From: OFTM382 sp964352615
Lineage (GTDB): Bacteria > Planctomycetota > Phycisphaerae > Phycisphaerales > UBA1924
Direction: 5' to 3'
Assembly (NCBI GenBank): GCA_964352615.1
Contig: CAYGSG010000004.1
Location: 1 to 64,000 of the forward strand
Length of the DNA: 64,000 nt
The position numbers and the translations under genes are program-made. Shown in pieces: positions 26,745 through 35,631 of the stretch (its first letter is position 1; the number at the start of each line of letters is the position of its first letter). The notes under the pieces were generated by a model. It saw only the letters and a program-made list of their open reading frames with translations. It did not search any database and was not told the origin of the DNA.

Positions 26745-26843
26745 TTATGGCCCGCCGAACAGCCCCGGCTGCTGGACAGACCCGGGCACGAACGCGGCCG
26801 GCGGCCCGGTCAGCGTGAACCAATCGGTTCCATAGCTGACCGC
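26745..26843 (-). pseudogene. truncated copy of the tail of the gene at 28425-28877
   Basis: The 32 residues ending at a TAA (AVSYGTDWFTLTGPP ... QPGLFGGP) match the corresponding tail segment of the 150-aa protein at 28425-28877 in 25 of 32 positions. The sequence upstream of this block (to 27008) is open but not similar. It looks like a decayed partial duplication. The two copies flank the lipoprotein gene in direct orientation. Confidence 0.6.
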
Positions 26844-27171
26844 GGCACTGTCGCGTGCCAGTGAAGCAGACTCTGGGGGCAGCTCACCCGCCGGGAGGCG
26901 CACAACGTTTACCAGGTTTGCATCCGTGAGCCGATTGCATGTTGTCGACTCTCGCATAAGCAGCAAATTTTCTACACAAAGATGTGCGCGATCGCCATTA
27001 TTGTCCACTCAATTACTCAGATCTGAGTGTCTCATGCTCGCACAGGAACCGTCTCGCACACATGGGTGTGATATCTCAGTTGCTGGCTCGAGACCGACAA
27101 CGCCGATCCAGTTGTCAATCCCGGTGCCTCTTGGGTAGTCTGGCCGAACCCAAATGCCAATGGAGGCCGAG

Positions 27172-28239
27172 ATGACTTACAGAGCTGCTTTAATACTCGC
27201 ACTCGGCCTTATCTGCACCGGATGCGGCAGCAAGTTCAACCGGAGCAATCTCGACCCAAACGGCTGGTACTCGGTCAAGACAGTCTTTGTCAGTACAGGC
27301 GATGCGAACCCCCAGCGAGGCATTGTGTACCGCGACAAGCTGCCCTCACTCGATCCCCGGTGGTACAGCCCATCCGAAGTGACCAGCGGCAAGGTTGGCG
27401 TGGGCCAGCCGTACTACATCACCGCTCAAAGCATGGCCGATGCGGACCAGGCCCGCGCGGCACGCAACAACCTTCAGTCGGCCATGTTCGGTGTCGCGGA
27501 GGAGGTCTACGACGACCACATGTCCACGGTCTTCGCTACGCAGGACAAGACGAACCTGCTCCTCGGCTACACCGCCCTCGGATTCACGGCCACCGGAGCG
27601 GCCGGAGCATCATCCCAGCTCATGTCCGCGCTCGCTACAGCAGTCCTCGGTGCCAAGGCCGAATTCAATGAAGAGGTCTACGCCAAGCAGCTCTCCCAGA
27701 CCATCAGCAACGCCATCAAGCAAGATCGGCAGAGGTTCAAGCGGCTCATCTACCTGCGCCACTCCGACAGCGTGGCTGACTACCCGGTCGAAGCGGCGAT
27801 CGACGATGCCAAAGAGCTTCATCGTCGAGGGTCCTTCTTTCATGGCCTTGAATTGCTCTTGGAGTCAGCACAGCAAACGGCATCTGTCGACAAGAAGATC
27901 GCCGAAGATATAGCCAAGATTCAAGCAACGACTAGCTCCAAAGATCGCAGCGCCGCACTCCAGCGGGTGCTTCTTGATCAGGACAATTCGGGCCGGATCG
28001 ATGCGGACATTTTCCTGATGTTCCTGATCGCTGAGTCCAAGACCGGTGAAGACAAAGACCGGATCATGGAGCAGATCCTGAACCGGCTGGGGGCCTCAAA
28101 CGAATCCAGCGGAACATCGGGAAGCGAACAGTCCCCGCCAACCGTAGACTCCCAAGCCGATCCAGCCAGAAAGCCAACGCCGCCTCTGCCCGATCGCGGC
28201 GAGATGGTCCCCACTCCCACGCCTCAGCAAGGCTCGTAG
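27172..28239 (+). CDS. predicted lipoprotein with EF-hand-like loop
   Basis: From the ATG at 27172, preceded by GGAGG, the protein has 355 residues. The N-terminus (MTYRAALILALGLICTGCGS) is a lipoprotein signal with Cys18 as the probable lipidation site. The middle contains a Gly/Ala-rich hydrophobic stretch (LLLGYTALGFTATGAAGASS). An EF-hand-like loop (DQDNSGRIDADIF) lies near 265, and the C-terminus is Pro/Ser-rich. It is likely anchored to the cell envelope. The family is not recognised. An upstream ATG at 27154 is in frame but poorly placed for the ribosome binding site. Confidence 0.7.
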   Translation: MTYRAALILALGLICTGCGSKFNRSNLDPNGWYSVKTVFVSTGDANPQRGIVYRDKLPSLDPRWYSPSEVTSGKVGVGQPYYITAQSMADADQARAARNNLQSAMFGVAEEVYDDHMSTVFATQDKTNLLLGYTALGFTATGAAGASSQLMSALATAVLGAKAEFNEEVYAKQLSQTISNAIKQDRQRFKRLIYLRHSDSVADYPVEAAIDDAKELHRRGSFFHGLELLLESAQQTASVDKKIAEDIAKIQATTSSKDRSAALQRVLLDQDNSGRIDADIFLMFLIAESKTGEDKDRIMEQILNRLGASNESSGTSGSEQSPPTVDSQADPARKPTPPLPDRGEMVPTPTPQQGS

Positions 28240-28276
28240 CGCTCTTTATAGATATGGTGTTCGGCTCCATCGCCGC

Positions 28277-28471
28277 TCACTCTTGCGTCAACGACAGGCT
28301 TGTGTGCCGCGACGTGATTAGCTTCTCCATGTCAAGCACAGGCTCGACAACCCTCTTGCGGCCCCGACCCAGATCTACCTGAGAGTGATGCGGCAGCGTC
28401 AGAACCACCCGCCCTCTCGTGCCCCTAGCCAAATCGCAAAGCCAGTGTTCGGCCATCATCCGGCCCTCCAA
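28277..28471 (-). CDS. small ORF overlapping the end of the 150-aa gene
   Basis: A 64-codon frame on the same strand as the ArdC operon, overlapping the 3' end of the upstream gene by 47 bases. Its sequence (RVVLTLPHHSQVDLGRGRKR) looks protein-like, but no ribosome binding site or family supports it. It could be the last gene of the ArdC operon, or chance. Confidence 0.25.
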   Translation of the reverse strand: MEGRMMAEHWLCDLARGTRGRVVLTLPHHSQVDLGRGRKRVVEPVLDMEKLITSRHTSLSLTQE

Positions 28472-28877
28472 ACAGCCCCGGCTGGGCGACCGTGCCGGGG
28501 GTGAAGGTCGCAGGCGGTCCGATTAGCATGAACCAGTCGGATCCGTAGCTGACCGCCATGCCGTGGTAGAAGCCCAGGGGACTCGCTCTGCCCGCTGCGC
28601 CTCCATCGCTGGTCTTGTCGGCATACGTCTCACGAGGTTCGTCCTCCAGCGGCACGAGGCGATAGGCATGTGCGGCCTCCATGGACCGGCCGATGCAGAC
28701 CCACAACTCTCCCTTGAAAACGAAGGGCTGGCGGAGAGAGCCGTTGGTCCCGATGCGATCGGCGGAGTATGACGCTGAGATGTCGCCCTCGCCGACGTAC
28801 TTGTTGAACTCCATCGACCAGGAACCCGACGCGAGCCGCTCGGGATCGACCTCGTATCGTTCAGTCTCTTCACTCAT
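28425..28877 (-). CDS. ArdC-linked protein of unknown function
   Basis: A 150-residue protein, mostly beta-type with many aromatic residues, ending QPGLFGGPDDGRTLALRFG. Its start overlaps the stop of ardC by four bases (ATGA), so the two are translationally coupled. A damaged copy of its tail lies at 26745-26843. The family is unknown. Position suggests an accessory role to antirestriction or to establishment after DNA entry; this is inferred. Confidence 0.65.
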   Translation of the reverse strand: MSEETERYEVDPERLASGSWSMEFNKYVGEGDISASYSADRIGTNGSLRQPFVFKGELWVCIGRSMEAAHAYRLVPLEDEPRETYADKTSDGGAAGRASPLGFYHGMAVSYGSDWFMLIGPPATFTPGTVAQPGLFGGPDDGRTLALRFG

Positions 28878-29785
28878 GGCGCGGGCTCGCTCGGTGGCTT
28901 GCCACCGTTCTCACCACCGGCGCGTGCTCCAAGAATCCAGTCCGCAGCGCGCTGGCCTGCCCCCGCAGCCTGGACGACGAGCTTCTTGTCGTCCGAGAGC
29001 CGCTTGCGCCACCCGTCGATGTACGCCGCGGACTGCTCGATGGTCGCCGGTCCGATGCCCGCTGCGGCCGCTAGGAACGCCGCGCCCATCTCGGCGACGA
29101 GTTCTTCTTTGGAATAGTCCGGCGATCCGAACGGCCTGGTCTCCGTGTCGAGCCCGCGCGCGAGCCGCGATGAGTGGCCGGTGGAATGCGCAAGCTCATG
29201 GAAGAACGTCGAGTAGTACGAGCCCGGCTCGACGAATCGTACGACCTCGGCCATGTGAACGGTGTCGGTCGACGGGCGGTAGAACGCCCTGCTCCCGCCG
29301 TAGACGACAGCCGGGCCGGCCCGATACTCGCGGATGATCCGCGCCGCTTCTTCGATCGGCTCGAACGGCTCTGTGTCCGGCTCGGGATCGTCGGCACCGG
29401 GAGCCTCGATCCCTTCGCACTGCTCGGCGTTGAAGACCCGGTAATGCCGCAGCACGGGGATCGTGACGGCTTCACCGCTGTCCTTGTCTTTGGTCGCGTA
29501 CTGCTTCCAGAAGATCACGAGCGAGCTCTTTTCGCCCTTGCGGACATGGCCGCCCTTCTTGGCCGCCTGCTTGAACGTCAACCAGTACGGCGAGTCGTAG
29601 CCCTCGGCCCACGCGGTGACCGCGAGCAGAAAGACGTTGATCCCCCGGTAGTGCTTCTGTGATTCGAGGTTGGTCGGCATCTGTCCTGACGAGCCGCCCC
29701 TGATGGGATGCCTCCATGGCACCGTGCCCTGGTCGAGGAGCTCGATGATCCGGTCCGTGACCGTCTGGTAGACATCCAGCGCCAT
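28874..29785 (-). CDS. ardC: ArdC-like antirestriction protein (ssDNA-binding + zincin)
   Basis: A 303-residue protein with the ArdC layout. The N-terminal ssDNA-binding domain (VYQTVTDRIIELLDQGTVPWR, GINVFLLAVTAWAEGYDSPYW, VRKGEKSSLVIFW) is followed by a metallopeptidase-like domain with HELAHSTGH near residue 193 and a downstream EELVAEMGAAFL helix. ArdC proteins protect incoming plasmid DNA against host restriction. The catalytic-type HExxH is intact. It is followed by a coupled gene, and a membrane protein gene ends eight bases upstream, so the three may form one operon. Confidence 0.92.
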   Translation of the reverse strand: MALDVYQTVTDRIIELLDQGTVPWRHPIRGGSSGQMPTNLESQKHYRGINVFLLAVTAWAEGYDSPYWLTFKQAAKKGGHVRKGEKSSLVIFWKQYATKDKDSGEAVTIPVLRHYRVFNAEQCEGIEAPGADDPEPDTEPFEPIEEAARIIREYRAGPAVVYGGSRAFYRPSTDTVHMAEVVRFVEPGSYYSTFFHELAHSTGHSSRLARGLDTETRPFGSPDYSKEELVAEMGAAFLAAAAGIGPATIEQSAAYIDGWRKRLSDDKKLVVQAAGAGQRAADWILGARAGGENGGKPPSEPAP

Positions 29786-29792
29786 CGACCAC

Positions 29793-30377
29793 CTACGACG
29801 CTGGCTTGGCTGGGTAGCGGTACCGCGCCCAGCGGACCGTGACCCAGATGTGATGCATGACGATCAAGCCCAGGTAGACCACGTATCCAAGCTGAATCGG
29901 CCACGAATCAAGCAGCCCGAGGGCGATGAAGAAGCAGGCTCCAAGCAGGATGAGCGAGGCCAGCAGGACCGCGGAGACGGTCTCTGCCCCTGTCCTCCCC
30001 CCTACTGCCCGGCCGCGGCTCGGGTGAGTCGACTGGAACCGCATCAGATCGCACGCAGCAAGCCCGTTGACGTCACGCTCGATCTGCTCGATCCGCCTGA
30101 TCGCATCCTCGAACGAGCGGGCATGATTGATCGTGGTCCGCAGGAACCAGATCAGCGATGCAGGGATGACAGCCAGCAGCAACCACGCGGTGGTGTCCGG
30201 GACGATGGGAGCGCCGCCGAGAAACGCGACCAAGGCCGCTCCGGCTGCCGGCACCCTGCGATCGAGAGACGCCATCCGAAACTCGGCCAACGCGTACAAC
30301 GCGCCGTACTCGGCAAGAAGCACGTCGATGCGCTCGAGGGCAGTCAGCTGGGGATCGGAACGGGATGCTGGCGACAT
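29793..30377 (-). CDS. membrane protein with several TM segments, unknown
   Basis: The protein is 194 residues from the ATG at 30377 (MSPASRSDPQ); the frame continues upstream to 30425. Hydrophobic segments occur near 42-56 (AAGAALVAFLGG), 62-78 (TTAWLLLAVIPASLIWFL), 133-155 (AVLLASLILLGACFFIALGLL) and 162-180. A cytoplasmic helical region lies between the pairs (SFEDAIRRIEQIERDVNG). The family is not recognised. It is the first gene of the probable ArdC operon. Confidence 0.65.
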   Translation of the reverse strand: MSPASRSDPQLTALERIDVLLAEYGALYALAEFRMASLDRRVPAAGAALVAFLGGAPIVPDTTAWLLLAVIPASLIWFLRTTINHARSFEDAIRRIEQIERDVNGLAACDLMRFQSTHPSRGRAVGGRTGAETVSAVLLASLILLGACFFIALGLLDSWPIQLGYVVYLGLIVMHHIWVTVRWARYRYPAKPAS

Positions 30378-30633
30378 CCTCAACCGGTAGCACATTCTCC
30401 GAACATCTGTAAAGCACTGTGGCATTCAAGCGTATGAACGGGAACCGAGAGCAGCGGGCAGCAAAGGCCCACCTGTGCCCATCGCGAGTTCTGGAATCCA
30501 CGACGGATGTGCTGCGAATGCCCTTGACTCGCAATTCCCAGATAGAACTTACAACGCGGCATAATGAGCAGGGGTTTGGGCCTGCCTTTCTCGGCCTGTT
30601 CTGACGATGAGCCCGTAGACCAAGGAGCGCCCG

Positions 30634-30852
30634 ATGGGTGAAGCAGGCAGGGACGCCTTGCGGATGGGCTTCGGCCGCACGGTCATGCTCGAGTCTCACG
30701 GGGCAACCATCAGTTCGGACGCCAACCGGGCCGCCGAGGTCGAAGGAGTGCCGCCTTTTCCGTTGATCGCGCCGATTCGCCCGCGAGACTTGATTCCGTA
30801 TAGCATGGACCACAGCCTTGGATACACGGCATTCCGTTCAATCAACTGTTAG
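30634..30852 (+). pseudogene. N-terminal remnant of an IS1380-type transposase
   Basis: The start (MGEAGRDALRMGFGRTVMLE) followed by SHGATISSDAN resembles the N-terminus of IS1380-family transposases, in which a KLEFHGxxxTSDAG block is typical. Similarity stops after about 31 residues, and the DDE domain is absent. A ribosome binding site (AAGGAG) precedes the ATG. It appears to be a fragment left by an old insertion. The 256 bases before it hold nothing I recognise. Confidence 0.45.
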
Positions 30853-30885
30853 CCTGCCGGATCTCGACGTGGAGTTGAACGCACG

Positions 30886-31992
30886 ATGACCGAACACAGT
30901 CCGCAAGAGTTTGCCACGGCCCTGGGCGCCAAGCTGGCGACGCGATCCCGGCATGTCTGTGCATTCCTTGGCGCGGGTGCGTCGAAAGCGTGCGGGCTGC
31001 CTGACGTAAAGGGCCTTGAAGCCAAAGTCCAAGAAAAATTGATAGGTGATGACAAAGCCGCCTTCATGCGTTTGCTCGCAGGGCGCAACATCGAGCAGGT
31101 GCTCAGCCGCCTCCGTCGAATTTCGGGTTTGGTCACTGGCCGTGAGAAGGTCGACAAATTGACTGCGCCCCAGGCGGAGGCCCTCGACAAGTCTGTTTGC
31201 GCAGCAATTGTCAGCGCGCTTGACATTGGGACCGCGACTCTCGCACCAATGAGCAATCTCGCGGCGTGGGCTGCCCGAGCCGACTATCGCTATCCCCTTG
31301 AGATATTCACCGTCAACTACGACCTGCTCTTGGAAACGGCACTTGAGGAGCACGGGGTTCCTTATTTCGACGGCTTCGTGGGAAACCTGCGGGCGAGGTT
31401 CCGCACGGACCTAGTCGAAGCTCCACTCGGAGACGCGGGCGGCTATGTGGCTTCGCGGTTCGTCCGGCTATGGAAGCTCCATGGCTCCGTCAACTGGGTG
31501 CGCTCGGTAAAGAACGAGATCGTGCGCACGGGCCAACCCGCAAAGGATCTTCCTGCCGCAATCTACCCATCCGATGCCAAGTATGAAGAGTCACGACGTT
31601 TTCCGTTCCTCGTGCTCCAGGACAGATTGCGGCGCGCTCTGCATCAGCCCGAAACGATCGTCCTTGTTTCCGGTTTCTCTTTCGCAGACGCCCACTTGAA
31701 CGAGATGCTGTTCGACGCAGCGATCCGGCGCGAACGTTCTGAGTTCATCGTGTTCACCTACGACAACATCAGCAATGACTTATCCGAGCGTGCTACACGG
31801 TCACCGAACATTCAGATTATTGGTAGAACAGAGGCAGTGCTCGGCGGAGTGCGCTGCAACTGGAAGGCGCCGGCGGATGACATCCCGAACCTCTGGGAAG
31901 GTGGGAAGCTAGCGTTGCCGGACTTTACTCACTTGGCGTCGTATCTCGCGCGAAGCAGTGCGCAGGACGGAGAAGCGTACGGCGATGCCTGA
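30886..31992 (+). CDS. SIR2-family NADase/deacetylase-fold protein of a SIR2-HerA system
   Basis: A 368-residue SIR2-like protein. The NAD-binding GAGAS is at 29-33 (CAFLGAGASKACGLPD), FTVNYD near 141, and the LHGSVNW motif near 200, with a C-terminal VSGFSFADAHLNEML region. It overlaps the next gene, a HerA ATPase, by eight bases. SIR2-HerA pairs form large complexes that deplete NAD+ or attack DNA on phage infection. The catalytic residues seen (Asn in FTVNYD, His in KLHGS) are present, so it should be active. Confidence 0.88.
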   Translation: MTEHSPQEFATALGAKLATRSRHVCAFLGAGASKACGLPDVKGLEAKVQEKLIGDDKAAFMRLLAGRNIEQVLSRLRRISGLVTGREKVDKLTAPQAEALDKSVCAAIVSALDIGTATLAPMSNLAAWAARADYRYPLEIFTVNYDLLLETALEEHGVPYFDGFVGNLRARFRTDLVEAPLGDAGGYVASRFVRLWKLHGSVNWVRSVKNEIVRTGQPAKDLPAAIYPSDAKYEESRRFPFLVLQDRLRRALHQPETIVLVSGFSFADAHLNEMLFDAAIRRERSEFIVFTYDNISNDLSERATRSPNIQIIGRTEAVLGGVRCNWKAPADDIPNLWEGGKLALPDFTHLASYLARSSAQDGEAYGDA

Positions 31993-33739
31993 GCGAGACC
32001 CAACCTGTATCGGCAGAGTTCGGCATGTTATGGGCGCGTCGGTGACTGTCGCACTCGATCCTGACCTCGCAGGCGTTGCGCCGATCTACCGGGGTCGGCT
32101 CTTGCCCGTGGGCCAAATCGGATCGCTCGTTCTTATCCCGCAAGGTCTCGTTGATCTTGTCGCCACCGTGAATCTCGTGGGGATTGCGGAACTCTCTGGG
32201 CGGTTGTCGCCTGCAGATTCCGTACAACGCGATGAGCGGTGGCTGCAAGTACAGTTGCTTGGAGAGATTCACCGCGGTTCTGGTGAGTTCAGACGGGGCG
32301 TTGGTACGTACCCGGGCCTTGATGATCCGGTTCACTTCGCGACGCCTCAGCAGCTCAAGTCAGTGTTTCCAGCTCCGGACGAGAAGCACCTGCGCCTCGG
32401 CCGGTTGGCGGCGGCTGAAGACGTTCCCGTCGCTCTGGATGCATCGCGCTTCGTGGTGAGGCATTCGGCGGTCGTTGGGTCGACGGGTTCGGGAAAGACG
32501 AGTGCGGTCGCCTCGATCCTTCAGAACTTCGTGAACGGTGGTTGGAAAGCGGCCAACATCGTGGTTATTGACCCGCACGGTGAGTATTCGGCCGCAATGA
32601 GCGGCCGCGCTTCTGTGCGAAGCGTGCTGGCGCAGGAGGAAGGCAAGCGTCTCCGAGTTCCCTACTGGGCTTTGCCCACGCTCGATATCCTGCGGATCTT
32701 CGCAGGAGGGACTGGCGGGGCGACATTTAGCAATCGGTTCGCGGAGCTCGTGACGAAGGCGCGGCAGGACTTCGCGGAGTCGGCCGACTGGTTGACCAAC
32801 GATCCAACGACGGTGACTGCCGACACGCCGATCCCGTTTGACATCCGCCCGATCTGGCATCAACTCGACCGAGAGAATCGTGAGACTAGAGAAACCAAGG
32901 CGGCCCCGGATAGTGCCTGTCTGATCGAGGGGGGCAGTGCGGCGGAGCTGAAATCTGCATGGTTCCAACCGTACGGGCCTGGTGGCACTCCGCCGCACAA
33001 GGGGCCGATGCATGGCATATACGGGACGAGCCCTGATCTGCTTCGCCTAGGTTTGCTCGACCCTCGGCTACGGTTCTTCCAGGCGCCGCAGGGCGACTTG
33101 GCTGGTCCTGACCCGCTTGTCGGCGTCATGCAGGATTGGCTCGGCGGTGACAAACCCGTCTCCGTGCTGGACTTCAACGGCGTGCCCACCGATGCAGCCG
33201 ATGCCGCAATTGGTGTTGTGCTCAATCTCCTTCTTGAGGTTGCGCTCCGTTGCGAAGTCGCGGGAGAAGGCATCGGGCGTCCAAACCCTGTGCTCCTGGT
33301 TCTTGAGGAAGCTCATCGGTATCTCGGCGAGGGGGCGAGTGCGCTGACTCGCAATTCGGCCAATCGAATCGCACGTGAGGGCCGCAAGTATGGGATCGGA
33401 CTCTTGCTGGTAACGCAACGGCCCACGGAGCTTCCCAAGACTGCACTTTCGCAATGCGGCACCATAGTCGCCCTCAGGTTGTCGAATTCGGAGGATCAGG
33501 GCGCAATCAAAACGGCGCTTCCGGACGCAATCTCGGGCCTCGCAGCCGTCCTGCCTTCACTCCGAACACACGAGGCGATTATTAGCGGTGAGTCCTTGGT
33601 TCTGCCGGCTCGAACCATCTTGGATTTACCTGATCCCTGGCCGAGCGCCCAGGACCCGTCATTGAAACCCTGGCGAGAAGACCCGAAGATCCCAAACGTC
33701 AAACCCGCTCTGAAAGCGTGGCGTGATACTTATGAGTAA
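31985..33739 (+). CDS. herA: HerA-like hexameric ATPase of a SIR2-HerA system
   Basis: The protein is 584 residues from the ATG at 31985. The N-terminal HAS-barrel-like region precedes Walker A GSTGSGKT at 165-172. The characteristic DPHGEY motif lies near 197 and Walker B VLLVLEEAHRYLG near 436. Further HerA/FtsK signatures are REGRKYGIGLLLVTQRP and ALRLSNSEDQ. It is translationally coupled to the SIR2 gene. Stand-alone HerA works with NurA in end resection, but the SIR2 partner here indicates the defence system instead. Confidence 0.9.
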   Translation: MPERDPTCIGRVRHVMGASVTVALDPDLAGVAPIYRGRLLPVGQIGSLVLIPQGLVDLVATVNLVGIAELSGRLSPADSVQRDERWLQVQLLGEIHRGSGEFRRGVGTYPGLDDPVHFATPQQLKSVFPAPDEKHLRLGRLAAAEDVPVALDASRFVVRHSAVVGSTGSGKTSAVASILQNFVNGGWKAANIVVIDPHGEYSAAMSGRASVRSVLAQEEGKRLRVPYWALPTLDILRIFAGGTGGATFSNRFAELVTKARQDFAESADWLTNDPTTVTADTPIPFDIRPIWHQLDRENRETRETKAAPDSACLIEGGSAAELKSAWFQPYGPGGTPPHKGPMHGIYGTSPDLLRLGLLDPRLRFFQAPQGDLAGPDPLVGVMQDWLGGDKPVSVLDFNGVPTDAADAAIGVVLNLLLEVALRCEVAGEGIGRPNPVLLVLEEAHRYLGEGASALTRNSANRIAREGRKYGIGLLLVTQRPTELPKTALSQCGTIVALRLSNSEDQGAIKTALPDAISGLAAVLPSLRTHEAIISGESLVLPARTILDLPDPWPSAQDPSLKPWREDPKIPNVKPALKAWRDTYE

Positions 33740-33748
33740 GGTGCGAGT

Positions 33749-33970
33749 ATGATCGAATGGATGCCCGTCAGCGGTTCACGTCGTATTGTGGCGGAGGCGT
33801 ACGACGAGGACGCTGAGCGGATTTACGTCAGGTTTCCCAATGGCGTGGAGTGGTGGTATGCGGCCTGTCCAAGCAATGTTTGGGACGAGTTCAAGGCGCC
33901 CGGACAATCTCGTGGGCAATACATCCACAGAGTTCTGAACCACAAACCAAACGGACGACACGCAGGCTAA
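33749..33970 (+). CDS. KTSC-domain protein, third gene of the SIR2-HerA operon
   Basis: A 73-residue protein, ten bases after the HerA stop. It matches the KTSC pattern: an Ser-Arg-x-Ile/Val start (VSGSRRIVAEAYDED), then IYVRFPNGVEWWYAACP, then SRGQYIHRVLN. KTSC domains are small, often linked to nucleic-acid or tRNA-related proteins, and their function is unclear. The tight spacing suggests co-expression with the defence pair. Whether it is required is unknown. Confidence 0.75.
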   Translation: MIEWMPVSGSRRIVAEAYDEDAERIYVRFPNGVEWWYAACPSNVWDEFKAPGQSRGQYIHRVLNHKPNGRHAG

Positions 33971-34072
33971 CAAGCCGAGCAGTGGATCAAGCAGGGCAAG
34001 AACGCGGTGCGATGGACTCGGCTGGCGGCGATGCGTTGGTGAGCTTGGGTGACTTCCTCGTGCTCCTCGGGC

Positions 34073-34127
34073 TTGTCGGTCCTTGCCCGTGAGCCGATAA
34101 GGCCGACAAACGAAGTTGAGGACTTCG
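34073..34127. terminator. two consecutive hairpins in the gap after the SIR2-HerA operon
   Basis: TTGTCGG-T-CCTT pairs with AAGG-CCGACAA (34073-34109; 11 bp with a bulged T). CGAAGT/ACTTCG (34111-34127) follows immediately. They lie about 100 bases after the KTSC stop. No T-run is present. The rest of the 33971-34437 gap shows no credible gene on either strand. Confidence 0.35.
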
Positions 34128-34437
34128 CACCCATGCGATGGAAGCCATGCCCGCGCGCCGCGTCGCATGCCACTCAGGCACGGATCAAGCGCTGACCTGC
34201 CTAGCAGGATCGTGGCAAGAGAGGCGCAACCCGGGGCATCCCCCCTATAGGGTCCCCATGTGCGTGCAACCACGAAGCCAAGGGCGTGGCGCACGGATTC
34301 GGCAGCTAGTGGTTGGGTACGCGATCCATGAGAGCGTTCGCCGTTGCCGATGCCTTCCATCAGAGCACCGACCAACTGCCAGAATACTCCTACGCGCGGC
34401 TTAGGTCCGGTGACCCGCTGACACAGCCAAGCATAGC

Positions 34438-34674
34438 TCAGCGCTCAATCTGTTTGATTGCCTGGCTGGGTTCAACCCCGCACGCCTGACACCACTGCAC
34501 AAACTCGACCGGATCAATCCGCCGGTCGCCGTGCTCAACCTTGGCCACAAATGAGTGGGGCTTTCCCAGGAGCGCCGCGAGTGCCCGCTGGGAGAGCTCG
34601 GCCTCGTCCCGCATGGCCAGGAGGTGCTTGCAGAGCCTCCTGTAGGCGGGGTTGTGAAGGGGGCTTGTTCCCAT
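34438..34674 (-). CDS. XRE-family repressor
   Basis: A 78-residue protein that is almost entirely a helix-turn-helix: LCKHLLAMRDEAELSQRALAALLGKPHSFVAKVEHGDRR is split across helices 1-4, and WCQACGVEPSQAIKQI forms the last helix. Its start codon lies inside operator-like site 34666-34684, so autoregulation is likely. It is divergent from a cupin gene. XRE and cupin domains are often fused in one regulator; here they are separate neighbours that share the intergenic region. Confidence 0.82.
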   Translation of the reverse strand: MGTSPLHNPAYRRLCKHLLAMRDEAELSQRALAALLGKPHSFVAKVEHGDRRIDPVEFVQWCQACGVEPSQAIKQIER

Positions 34675-34684
34675 ATTAGGAGCA
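34666..34684. promoter_or_regulatory. operator-like site O1 overlapping the XRE start codon
   Basis: TGTTCCCATATTAGGAGCA is an imperfect palindrome of the form TGYTCCC-N5-(A/G)GGAGCA. It matches site O2 in length and most positions, and it covers the ATG of the XRE gene (34672-34674). Confidence 0.6.
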
Positions 34685-34700
34685 AGCTAGAGTCGGCTTG

Positions 34701-34727
34701 TGCGTGCTCCCGAAATGGGAGCACGCA
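34701..34727. promoter_or_regulatory. operator-like site O2, perfect 11-bp inverted repeat
   Basis: TGCGTGCTCCC - GAAAT - GGGAGCACGCA is a perfect inverted repeat. Its core (34705-34723) is the better copy of the O1 pattern, and the centres of O1 and O2 are 39 bases apart. It precedes the cupin start (34743) by 15 bases. Confidence 0.7.
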
Positions 34728-34742
34728 CTGGAGGCCGATCAG

Positions 34743-35414
34743 ATGCGCCGACCCCCTCAGAGCCAACCCGTACTCCGCCCCCCCACTTCCGTCACAGCCG
34801 ATAGCGTCCTCGCTGGCCTCGTGTCCATGGCAGACGACTGCGTGCGTGGACTGGATACCGGCTCGGCGCGCGTGGGCCGTCTCCGCGGCACGGGCCCTGG
34901 CGTGTCGTTCACGCGCCAGATCGAGGTCCTGGAGCGCGAGCACCCTCGCGAGCTGGCGTTCCCGTTCGAGGGGTCGGACCGGGTCGGCGGCGCCTGCTGG
35001 TCGGGCCCCGAGCTGCTCGGCCCCTCGTGCGACGCGGCCGTGGCCAAGCTGCAATGGCGGGATGGGGCCGGGGATCTCCCCATGCACGTCCACGAGCACT
35101 CGGACCGGTGCATCGTCGTGCTTGAAGGCAGAGGCTTCTTCCACGTCTCACAGCAGGGACTCCCCCACTTCGATGGGACCCAGGTCAGGACGATCGCGGC
35201 CCGCCAGCACGACGTGTTCGTGTTCACCCGGGGGGTGGTGCACACCTTCAGCACCTCAGGCTCACCGATGACCCTGATCTCGGTGCAGCTGCCGTTCCTG
35301 GCGTTCGACGACCCCCGCCAGTACACGCTGCCGCGTGTGCGCTGGACAGCGCAGGAGAGCCTCCGGGGCGATGGCGAGATCGCCGTCGGAGGCTGGGAAC
35401 AGCTGGTCGGCTAA
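34743..35414 (+). CDS. cupin-domain protein
   Basis: The protein is 223 residues from the ATG at 34743; the frame opens upstream inside the operator region, which is rejected as coding. The cupin core is clear: LPMHVHEHSDRCIVVLEGRG near 118-137 gives motif 1 with HxH and Glu, and DVFVFTRGVVHTF near 160 gives motif 2 with the third His. These residues can bind a metal. It could be an enzyme or a small-molecule sensor for the neighbouring XRE repressor. A CCCCCCCACT site (34778-34787) lies in its 5' part. Confidence 0.8.
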   Translation: MRRPPQSQPVLRPPTSVTADSVLAGLVSMADDCVRGLDTGSARVGRLRGTGPGVSFTRQIEVLEREHPRELAFPFEGSDRVGGACWSGPELLGPSCDAAVAKLQWRDGAGDLPMHVHEHSDRCIVVLEGRGFFHVSQQGLPHFDGTQVRTIAARQHDVFVFTRGVVHTFSTSGSPMTLISVQLPFLAFDDPRQYTLPRVRWTAQESLRGDGEIAVGGWEQLVG

Positions 35415-35631
35415 CGGGTCACCGCAGCGCAAGACCGGTCCACTGGCGCTCCAGTCACACATCGTCGCATGCGCTCGTGTGGCACTTTGATGCTTCAGTC
35501 TTGCACCATTTTGAGCGGGCGGTTACCTTCTGCGATATGAAGGATAGCCAGATGTGTTTTTGTGGTACAAAAACTACCGCTACGCGGCCACCTACGGTGG
35601 TCTGGCCAACGCGTCGCCGTTGGATCACGAC

